The notes below the pieces were generated by a model, which ran no database searches, had not been told where the DNA came from, and was given only the letters and a program-made list of their open reading frames with translations. Source: an uncultured Methylococcaceae bacterium (lineage in GTDB: Bacteria; Pseudomonadota; Gammaproteobacteria; Methylococcales; Methylomonadaceae). Taken from it: DNA of 5,030 nucleotides. Position numbers and translations under genes: made by a program. The stretch spans positions 1 to 5,030 of the forward strand of contig CAIQND010000634.1 of assembly GCA_903873045.1 (NCBI GenBank). Reading direction: 5' to 3'. Shown piece by piece: positions 1 through 4,478 of this stretch (positions within the stretch are counted from its first letter, which is position 1; each line of letters begins with the position of its first letter).

Positions 1-1290
1 CCCATTACCGGGTGTTTTGATGCGCGTTTTCTCGATTTGCCCGCAGAAGTGTTAATTACCACCATGCAAACCAATCAAAAATATTTTCCGGTTAAAAATG
101 CTGACGGTGGTTTATTGGCAAATTTTATTACCTTTAGTAATATTGAAAGCAGTCGACCAGAATCCATACAGCACGGTAATGAGCGAGTAGTGACTCCTCG
201 CTTGGCAGATGCCGAATTTTTCTGGAAACAGGATAGAAAAAAATCATTGGCTGATCGGGTTGAAAGCTTGTCCACCATTGTTTTTCAAGAAAAATTAGGC
301 ACGGTTGCCGAAAAATCGCAACGGGTCATTCAGCTTGCCGAATTTATCGCGCGGCATCTCAATGCCAATGTTGAATTGGCAAAACGCGCGGCGTTATTAG
401 CCAAAACTGATTTAATGACGGAAATGGTCGGTGAATTTGGCAATCTGCAAGGTCTTATGGGCCGTTATTATGCCTTGGCAGATAACGAACCCGCCGAAGT
501 GGCGTGGGCTTTGGAAGAGCAGTATTTCCCCAAACAGTCTGGCAGTGCTACCGCGAGTAGCCAAACCGGGCAGATTTTGGCAATTGCTGAAAAAATTGAT
601 ACGCTCACCGGTATTTTTAGTGCCGGCATGATTCCGACCGGCGATAAAGACCCGTATGCGTTGCGTCGCGCTGCATTGGGTACCTTACGCACACTGATCG
701 AAAATAATTTAACCCTTGATATTCGGGAATTAATCGCATTTTCATTGGGCTTGTTTACGCATTCCTTTGAGGTTGCAAGTACCCAAGTCGCCGTCATTGA
801 TTTTGTTTTTGACCGTTTAAAAGGGTATTGTTTGGATAAAGGCTATAGTGCGGATGAATTTGATGCCGTGATGACGGTAAAACCGGCTGACCCGTTAGAT
901 TTTATGCAACGCTTGGCCGCTGTTAAAGCCTTTAGACAGCTACCCGAAGCTGACAGTCTGGCGGCTGCCAATAAACGCATACGTAATATTCTTAAAAAAT
1001 CAGAATCCTCCGCAGAGGTAACGGTAGGCGCGTTGGTAGAGCCTGCCGAATTGCAATTGCTGGACAGCGCAAAGCTGGCGGCTATCGCTATTGCCCCACT
1101 GCTTGCCCAACGTGATTATGCGGCAACGTTAACCCGTTTGGCTGCTTTACGACGAGATGTCGATACGTTTTTTGATAGCGTGATGGTGATGTGTGATGAT
1201 CTTGAGTTACGCGCCAATCGTTTGGCCTTGCTTAACATGTTATCGGAACAGTTTTTAACCTGTGCGGATATTTCCAAGTTGCAGTCTTAA
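1..1290 (+). CDS. glyS: Glycyl-tRNA synthetase beta subunit, C-terminal part (5' end outside window)
   Basis: This is the beta subunit of the tetrameric (alpha2beta2) bacterial glycyl-tRNA synthetase, which charges tRNA-Gly in the cytoplasm. The frame is open from base 1, so the start lies upstream. About 429 codons are visible, against roughly 690 residues in E. coli GlyS as I recall it. Recognisable landmarks are QKYFPV near 76-93, the PRLADAEFFWKQDRKK block around 193-240, the HD-like KTDLMTEMVGEF segment from 403, DKDPYALRRAALG from 643, and the C-terminal DALR-type anticodon-binding region ending in VMVMCDDLELRANRL and ADISKLQS. The beta subunit mainly binds tRNA, while the alpha subunit (glyQ, expected just upstream) carries the aminoacylation core. 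The last 117 bp recur at 3172-3288. The gene reads intact to its stop, and family assignment is very secure. Confidence 0.97.
   Translation, partial: PITGCFDARFLDLPAEVLITTMQTNQKYFPVKNADGGLLANFITFSNIESSRPESIQHGNERVVTPRLADAEFFWKQDRKKSLADRVESLSTIVFQEKLGTVAEKSQRVIQLAEFIARHLNANVELAKRAALLAKTDLMTEMVGEFGNLQGLMGRYYALADNEPAEVAWALEEQYFPKQSGSATASSQTGQILAIAEKIDTLTGIFSAGMIPTGDKDPYALRRAALGTLRTLIENNLTLDIRELIAFSLGLFTHSFEVASTQVAVIDFVFDRLKGYCLDKGYSADEFDAVMTVKPADPLDFMQRLAAVKAFRQLPEADSLAAANKRIRNILKKSESSAEVTVGALVEPAELQLLDSAKLAAIAIAPLLAQRDYAATLTRLAALRRDVDTFFDSVMVMCDDLELRANRLALLNMLSEQFLTCADISKLQS
1174..1290 (+). repeat. Direct repeat A, copy 1 (3' end of intact glyS)
   Basis: These 117 bp, ending with the glyS stop codon, recur at 3172-3288 with three mismatches (1182 g/t, 1236 c/t, 1245 g/t). 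All three fall in third codon positions and are silent. Similarity stops abruptly on both sides. The two copies are 1998 bp apart and flank the DUF4410-VapBC-gmhB fragment segment. Confidence 0.97.
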
Positions 1291-1301
1291 GGCGTTATGA
1301 C

Positions 1302-1329
1302 TTGCTCCCAATTTTTAAGTTGGGAGCAA
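1302..1329. other. Perfect 10-bp stem-loop after glyS
   Basis: The arms TTGCTCCCAA (1302-1311) and TTGGGAGCAA (1320-1329) are exact reverse complements around an 8-base T/A-rich loop. The structure starts 12 bases after the glyS stop. There is no T-run after the right arm, so it is not a standard intrinsic terminator on the + strand. It could still pause transcription or protect the glyS mRNA 3' end. The second glyS tail (stop at 3288) has no such structure after it. Confidence 0.6.
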
Positions 1330-1404
1330 ACAATTGATATGATTTATTATCCATCGGCTACCAATTACGCCTTAATGCGATTTTTTTAATTTAGGAGAGC
1401 AATA

Positions 1405-2142
1405 ATGAATCATAAAAATACACCCATAAATATGTTACTTTTTATCATGTTGGCTACGTTGGGTTTGGGTTGTGAATCCACTAAAAAGATAACAGGCGGG
1501 GTCAATATCGCTCAGGAACAACTGATAGGCACTGGGGCAACCGAACTTCCCGGAATGATTTACATCAAGGATTTTCAGCTTGACAGTGAAAACTATCAAG
1601 GCGATCAAGGCGTTTTAAACCGTCGGCCATTAGGCTCGCGACTGCTTAATCGGGGTAATCGAAATGATGCCGGTGAGAAATCCGCTACTATAATTAATAG
1701 CCTGTCCGAGGCTTTGGTCAGTGAATTTAATGACAAAAATTTACCCGCGCAGCGTCTGGGCTCTTTTGATAATAGCTTGCCAAATAATGGTTGGTTGGTG
1801 AACGGGATGTTTACCGAAGTTGATGAGGGTAATCGTCTTAAGCGAGCGGTGATTGGTTTTGGTCAAGGCAGTACCCAAATGACGGTACAGGTGGGTGTGA
1901 GTGATTTAGCCAGTAAAAATCCTCAAGCGCCGTTTATCATTTTTGGCACCATTAAAGATCCCAGCAAACTACCCGGTGCTGTTGTTACCATGAACCCTTA
2001 CGTTGCAGCGGCAAAATTTGTGATGGAAAAAAACGCTTCCAGCAAAGACGTTAAAAATACGGCCAAACAGATTGTTGCAGAAATTTTGAAATATAAGCAA
2101 AAATTTAGTGAGCAAAGAAACACAGTAAAGACTAATCCGTAA
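1405..2142 (+). CDS. DUF4410-type putative lipoprotein
   Basis: This 245-residue protein is of unknown function. The start is well supported: AGGAG at 1393-1397 lies seven bases before ATG. The N-terminus has a short basic stretch, a hydrophobic segment (residues 9-22) and Cys23 in LGLGC. That suggests a signal peptide processed as a lipoprotein, although Gly at -3 makes the lipobox poor. The core at about 130-168 (NGMFTEVDEGNR, then GFGQGSTQMTVQVGVSDL) is what I recognise as the DUF4410 pattern of exported bacterial proteins. The C-terminus is charged and probably helical (AEILKYKQKFSEQ). The gene sits between glyS and a toxin-antitoxin pair and is not expected in the ancestral cluster. A second, truncated relative is at 3991-4047. 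No promoter could be assigned with confidence. The domain name comes from memory of the family, and the cell-envelope location is inferred. Confidence 0.75.
   Translation: MNHKNTPINMLLFIMLATLGLGCESTKKITGGVNIAQEQLIGTGATELPGMIYIKDFQLDSENYQGDQGVLNRRPLGSRLLNRGNRNDAGEKSATIINSLSEALVSEFNDKNLPAQRLGSFDNSLPNNGWLVNGMFTEVDEGNRLKRAVIGFGQGSTQMTVQVGVSDLASKNPQAPFIIFGTIKDPSKLPGAVVTMNPYVAAAKFVMEKNASSKDVKNTAKQIVAEILKYKQKFSEQRNTVKTNP
2080..2121 (+). repeat. Direct repeat C, copy 1 (3' part of DUF4410 gene)
   Basis: These 42 bp encode EILKYKQKFSEQRN and recur at 3991-4032 with one silent mismatch (AAG/AAA lysine). After the shared segment the two copies diverge in sequence but keep similar protein ends: TVKTNP here and AVKK in the remnant. 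Confidence 0.93.
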
Positions 2143-2214
2143 GAAGGTAATGGATTTTGGCGGTCGTCTTTACTCATACTGAGAACTTAACAAAATCATG
2201 ACAGGAAAAATAAA

Positions 2215-2472
2215 ATGCAACTCACTTTATCATTACCTGACGAGCTGGCGATAGCTATTAATCAAATTGCCAATTCGGAAAAATTTATCTGTGACGCATT
2301 GCAAGCGGCTATACAAAAAGAACAGTTAAATAATCCGCCCGCATCAAAATGGCGCTCTATAGTTGAGCGGATTGAATCGAGGGATTTTGATTTAAGCGAC
2401 TACACGGAAAATTTTAATAGTGATAGGGAATCGTTTAGGGAATCGTTTAATTTTGGTAATAAAACAGAATGA
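2215..2472 (+). CDS. VapB-like ribbon-helix-helix antitoxin
   Basis: An 85-residue protein upstream of, and overlapping, a PIN-domain toxin. That position and size point to its antitoxin. The N-terminus (LTLSLPDELAIAINQIA, then FICDALQAAIQKE) has the strand-helix-helix pattern of ribbon-helix-helix DNA-binding antitoxins such as CopG/ParD-like VapB. The acidic C-terminal half (RIESRDFDLSDYTENF onward) would wrap the toxin. ATG is preceded by AGGA at 2203-2206 with an eight-base spacer. The stop TGA shares the ATGA with the toxin start, so translation is probably coupled. Such antitoxins normally repress their own promoter together with the toxin. A small CTCA-TAC-TGAG palindrome at 2173-2183 is a possible but weak operator. 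A 12-bp tandem repeat sits near the 3' end. Confidence 0.8.
   Translation: MQLTLSLPDELAIAINQIANSEKFICDALQAAIQKEQLNNPPASKWRSIVERIESRDFDLSDYTENFNSDRESFRESFNFGNKTE
2424..2447 (+). repeat. 12-bp in-frame tandem duplication in the vapB-like gene
   Basis: TAGGGAATCGTT occurs twice back to back, giving the repeated peptide RESF-RESF in the antitoxin's toxin-binding tail. Because the unit is 12 bp, gain or loss of one unit keeps the frame and adds or removes four residues. Confidence 0.9.
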
Positions 2473-2969
2473 ATTATTTGCTCGACTCTAACACGGTGTC
2501 GGATTTGTATAATCCGTCAGGCGTTAATCACATAAAAGTTGTTAATAATTTACTCAACTTAAAAAGTGAACGGGTATTTATTTCAATTTTAACAGTGTAT
2601 GAATTTGAATACGGTTTTGCTAATGCGCCTGTTGAAAAACAGGAACGCATAAAAGCAACTATTTTACAAATCCAAAAGGATTTTCCTTTATTGCCGCTTT
2701 CGACAAACGCTGCTGAAATTTTTGGTGAGTTGAAATGTCGCTACAAAATGGCGACACATATTAACCAAGAGAATCTTAAAAAACATACCATTGATTTGAT
2801 TATTACCTCAATTGCATTAAGTCATAACTTAACTGTAATCAGTGCAGATAAAATTTACCGTGACATTATGTTGTTACAGCCTGATTTTGCAATGGAAAAC
2901 TGGGTGGGCGGTATGACAAATGTATCCGATGCAAAGTGTTTTTTGACTTTGCTCACTTCCCCAGCATAA
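2469..2969 (+). CDS. PIN-domain ribonuclease toxin, VapC family
   Basis: A 166-residue PIN-domain protein, expected to be a Mg2+-dependent endoribonuclease that cuts tRNA or rRNA when not bound by its antitoxin. The four acidic positions of the PIN active site are visible: Asp6 in LLDSN, Glu45 in TVYEFEYG, Asp109 in HTIDLIITSIAL and Asp127 in VISAD. The usual VapC ending (..DF..ENW) is reached at about residue 145. Some 20 further residues (VGGMTNVSDAK through LLTSPA) follow and are not typical. The stop falls in the leader shared with both gmhB copies, so this tail may be a by-product of the rearrangement. The start overlaps the antitoxin stop by four bases. All key residues are present, so the toxin is probably active. 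The RNA target cannot be told from sequence. Confidence 0.88.
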   Translation: MNYLLDSNTVSDLYNPSGVNHIKVVNNLLNLKSERVFISILTVYEFEYGFANAPVEKQERIKATILQIQKDFPLLPLSTNAAEIFGELKCRYKMATHINQENLKKHTIDLIITSIALSHNLTVISADKIYRDIMLLQPDFAMENWVGGMTNVSDAKCFLTLLTSPA

Positions 2970-2972
2970 AAA

Positions 2973-3171
2973 TAAACCCCTATGCCTAAACAACGCTATA
3001 TTTTACTGGATCGGGACGGTGTGATTAATCACGACTCCGATACCTTTATTAAATCCCCTGATGAATGGATACCCATTGACGGCAGCCTTAAGGCGATTGC
3101 TTTGCTTAACGCGCAGGGCTATCAAGTTATTATCGTCACCAATCAATCAGGAGTTGCACGAGGCTTGCTTG
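2973..3171 (+). repeat. Direct repeat B, copy 1 (leader and first 63 codons of gmhB)
   Basis: These 199 bp match 4280-4478. The first 117 bp, including the TAAACCCCT leader, are identical. The last 82 bp carry eight mismatches. Weaker similarity extends a few bases upstream (GCATAAA with two extra A's), into the stop codon of the PIN toxin gene. Confidence 0.97.
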
Positions 3172-3176
3172 GATAG
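2982..3176 (+). pseudogene. gmhB: Truncated gmhB (5' fragment)
   Basis: This is the first 63 codons of a D-glycero-beta-D-manno-heptose-1,7-bisphosphate 7-phosphatase gene, cut at base 3171 and followed at once by a stop (TAG 3174-3176) created at the junction with glyS sequence. The fragment keeps the HAD nucleophile motif (LDRDGVIN, Asp10 and Asp12) and the TNQSG motif. It lacks the zinc-binding Cys/His cluster, the conserved Lys region and the GDS metal-binding motif, so it cannot be an active enzyme. Compared with the intact gene at 4289 it has three amino acid changes (K37E, Q45L and I51V, fragment to intact) and five silent ones. It lacks a recognisable ribosome binding site, as does the intact copy. 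Whether the 64-residue peptide is made is unknown. Confidence 0.95.
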
Positions 3177-3288
3177 CGTTATGGTGATGTGTGATGATCT
3201 TGAGTTACGCGCCAATCGTTTGGCCTTGCTTAATATGTTATCTGAACAGTTTTTAACCTGTGCGGATATTTCCAAGTTGCAGTCTTAA
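3172..3288 (+). pseudogene. glyS: 3' fragment of glyS (second copy)
   Basis: The last 38 codons and stop of glyS (DSVMVMCDD through ADISKLQS), detached from the rest of the gene and fused directly to the gmhB fragment. It encodes exactly the same peptide as the intact gene, with three silent changes. Its frame is open upstream into out-of-frame gmhB sequence from an ATG at 3061, but that hybrid reading frame has no support as a gene. It is the left edge of the second glyS-gmhB interval and lies 22 bases before the MazEF-type module. Confidence 0.95.
3172..3288 (+). repeat. Direct repeat A, copy 2 (glyS tail)
   Basis: This matches 1174-1290 at 114 of 117 positions. The sequence before 3172 is gmhB. 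The sequence after 3288 is unrelated to the region after the intact glyS. Confidence 0.97.
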
Positions 3289-3299
3289 ATCTTATTGTT

Positions 3300-3305
3300 A
3301 GGTGA
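3300..3305 (+). promoter_or_regulatory. Ribosome binding site that sets the antitoxin start
   Basis: AGGTGA lies five bases before ATG 3311. An in-frame GTG at 3302 falls inside this site, so GTG is unlikely to be the start and ATG 3311 is preferred. Confidence 0.7.
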
Positions 3306-3310
3306 TTAAA

Positions 3311-3535
3311 ATGACTATTCAAGCACAGGTTTTTTTACCCGATGAGTTATTTAATGAGTTGGAGCGCCGTGCGCCTCAGCCAGAAAGTCGATCTAATCTT
3401 ATTGCCGAGGCATTACGTTGTTTTTTTGCGACCCATAAAAATACGAGTAGTGAATTAGAGCAAATAAATCAATACGCTGAAGAATTAAATCGGGAAGCGG
3501 AAGACGTGCTGAGCTATCAGGTATTCGATGAATAG
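3311..3535 (+). CDS. Ribbon-helix-helix antitoxin of a MazEF/PemIK-type module
   Basis: A 74-residue antitoxin from ATG 3311, which has a good AGGTGA five bases upstream; a GTG at 3302 would add three residues. Residues 2-40 (TIQAQVFLPDELFNELERRA, then SRSNLIAEALRCFF) show the ribbon-helix-helix DNA-binding pattern: a short strand followed by two helices. The acidic tail (EELNREAEDVLSYQVFDE) is the part expected to occupy the toxin's active face. The stop overlaps the toxin start by eight bases, the usual arrangement for coupled translation. Autorepression is expected from the family, but no operator palindrome was clear. It is not an AbrB-fold MazE like that of E. coli, but the pairing of an RHH antitoxin with a MazF toxin is common. 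Confidence 0.85.
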   Translation: MTIQAQVFLPDELFNELERRAPQPESRSNLIAEALRCFFATHKNTSSELEQINQYAEELNREAEDVLSYQVFDE

Positions 3536-3854
3536 AGGTGATCTATATCGGGTAGCACACCCATCGGCCCGTGACCCTAAGCGGTCAAGGGTTTTTGTGG
3601 TTGTAAGCCGCAACATATTGATAGCTTCGCAGTTTTCAACGGTTATTTGTGCGCCGATTTATAGCAAATATCATGGCTTTTCTACGCAAGTTCAGCTTGA
3701 TATTGACGATGGCTTAAAACATTCAAGCAGTATTCATTGTGATGAGCTGGTGAGTTTGCCCAAATCAATGTTGACTGATTACATCGGTGAATTATCTATC
3801 ACTAAACTTGCAGAGTTAAATGATGCGTTGAAGGTTGCTTTAAATATTGAATGA
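3528..3854 (+). CDS. MazF/PemK-family endoribonuclease toxin
   Basis: A 108-residue toxin of the PemK/MazF fold, expected to cleave single-stranded RNA at short sequence motifs and arrest growth when its antitoxin is lost. Visible hallmarks are the N-terminal RGDLY (residues 3-7), the conserved Arg21 in KRSRVFVVVSR that matches the catalytic Arg25 of B. subtilis MazF, the CAPIYS strand (41-46), and SSIHCDELVSLPKSML followed by DYIGELS and a C-terminal helix. By eye, the position of catalytic Thr48 in B. subtilis MazF is Tyr45 here. I believe PIYS occurs in a chromosomal subfamily, so this need not mean loss of activity. The length is normal for the family and the frame is intact. The cleavage motif cannot be deduced. 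Confidence 0.92.
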   Translation: MNRGDLYRVAHPSARDPKRSRVFVVVSRNILIASQFSTVICAPIYSKYHGFSTQVQLDIDDGLKHSSSIHCDELVSLPKSMLTDYIGELSITKLAELNDALKVALNIE

Positions 3855-3990
3855 TATAGTCTTTCAGGGATTAAACTTCCATTACATGGCGTTCCAAGTA
3901 TTGTGCAGATCAGCACTAACCTTTCGGGTTTGTAGCGTGGAAAAATGGGAATTTAAAACTTGAAGAAGCATTGAAACCCTTCGAGTCTTG

Positions 3991-4032
3991 GAAATTTTGA
4001 AATATAAACAAAAATTTAGTGAGCAAAGAAAC
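3991..4032 (+). repeat. Direct repeat C, copy 2
   Basis: This matches 2080-2121 at 41 of 42 positions. The two copies are 1911 bp apart and in the same orientation. Confidence 0.93.
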
Positions 4033-4047
4033 GCGGTTAAGAAGTAA
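3991..4047 (+). pseudogene. 3' remnant of a second DUF4410 gene
   Basis: This is the last 18 codons and stop of a DUF4410 gene (EILKYKQKFSEQRNAVKK). It matches the end of the intact gene at 1405-2142 over 42 bp with one silent difference, then diverges in its last few codons. The rest of the gene is missing: sequence before 3991 is unrelated and the frame meets a stop at 3961. It therefore comes from a related but not identical allele that lost its front, perhaps when the MazEF module arrived. Confidence 0.85.
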
Positions 4048-4076
4048 CAGGTGAGATGGTAATCACTCACCTGTTA
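4045..4076. other. Perfect 11-bp stem-loop at the stop of the DUF4410 remnant
   Basis: The arms TAACAGGTGAG (4045-4055) and CTCACCTGTTA (4066-4076) are exact reverse complements around a 10-base loop. The left arm includes the TAA stop of the remnant. A's, not T's, follow on the + strand and T's precede it on the - strand, so it does not have intrinsic-terminator form in either direction. The intact DUF4410 gene has no equivalent after its stop. Confidence 0.6.
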
Positions 4077-4080
4077 AAAA

Positions 4081-4222
4081 ATAGAACACAGATGACACGG
4101 ATTTGACTGATAGATACGGATAAGAGAAGTTTTTTATCTCATGGAAATATGACTTACAAATACTTAAGGTTTTTTTCGACTAAAAATAAAATCCTTTGAA
4201 ATTAATGTGATCCGTGTTCTAT
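4081..4222. mobile_element. MITE-like palindromic element, about 142 bp
   Basis: The ends are inverted: ATAGAACAC at 4081-4089 pairs with GTGTTCTAT at 4214-4222. The right arm read in reverse (ATAGAACACGGAT) matches the left side if nine bases (AGATGACAC) are treated as an insertion before GGAT. The left side has loosely repeated GAT-ACACGGAT and GATAGATACGGAT units. The interior is A/T-rich, with an imperfect AAGGTTTT/AAAATCCTT pairing, and encodes nothing. Repeats of the CACAGATGACACGGAT kind are scattered through many bacterial genomes, as I recall. No clear target-site duplication is visible, so the mobile nature is inferred. Confidence 0.5.
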
Positions 4223-4224
4223 GA

Positions 4225-4262
4225 TTGAAACCGACATCGATCAAGTGGTTACACTGGATAAT
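4225..4262 (+). promoter_or_regulatory. Possible gmhB promoter region
   Basis: TTGAAA (4225-4230) lies 19 bases before TACACT (4250-4255), and a better -10-like GATAAT sits at 4257-4262 without a well-spaced -35. The segment lies just outside the MITE-like element and 27-64 bases before the gmhB start. A local promoter would make sense because the insertions separate gmhB from glyS. The sequence match is weak. Confidence 0.25.
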
Positions 4263-4279
4263 TAATTAACCTGCATAAA

Positions 4280-4478
4280 TAAACCCCTATGCCTAAACAA
4301 CGCTATATTTTACTGGATCGGGACGGTGTGATTAATCACGACTCCGATACCTTTATTAAATCCCCTGATGAATGGATACCCATTGACGGCAGCCTTGAGG
4401 CAATTGCTTTACTTAACGCACTGGGCTATCAAGTTATTGTCGTCACCAATCAATCAGGGGTTGCGCGAGGCTTGCTTG
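4280..4478 (+). repeat. Direct repeat B, copy 2 (start of intact gmhB)
   Basis: The counterpart of 2973-3171, at an offset of 1307 bp. Positions 4280-4396 are identical to the other copy, and all eight differences lie in 4397-4478. Together the two copies bracket the glyS tail, the MazEF module and the non-coding gap. Confidence 0.97.

Larger units (their letters stand above)
3855..4288. other. 434-bp gap between mazF-like gene and gmhB
   Basis: No gene is supported here. From left to right it holds about 136 bp (3855-3990) with nothing I recognise apart from small stems such as GTGC-GCAC (3903-3916), then the DUF4410 3' remnant (3991-4047), a strong stem-loop (4045-4076), a MITE-like inverted-repeat element (4081-4222), and a possible promoter region before gmhB. 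A minus-strand reading frame at 3882-4070 overlaps the remnant and shows no family features. Confidence 0.7.

Noticed and set aside
75..797. Other reading frames within glyS (minus 75-278, plus 431-631, minus 468-797)
   Set aside because: All are shadows of the strongly conserved glyS coding frame.
1334..1350. TTGATA and TATTAT as a promoter for the DUF4410 gene
   Set aside because: The two boxes are only five bases apart, far from the required spacing of about 17.
2173..2183. CTCA-TAC-TGAG palindrome as the VapB operator
   Set aside because: The arms are only four bases long and no well-spaced promoter was found around it, so it was not listed as a feature.
3061..3288. Chimeric 75-codon reading frame combining out-of-frame gmhB sequence with the glyS tail
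   Set aside because: It has no ribosome binding site, its N-terminal half is an out-of-frame reading of gmhB, and it exists only because of the junction.
1174..3288. Repeated glyS tail as attachment sites of an integrative element that restores its target gene's 3' end
   Set aside because: No integrase or recombinase gene is visible, and the presence of a gmhB head inside the segment fits a tandem join of two intervals better.
3882..4070. Minus-strand 62-codon reading frame
   Set aside because: It reads across the DUF4410 remnant and the stem-loop on the opposite strand, with no family features.
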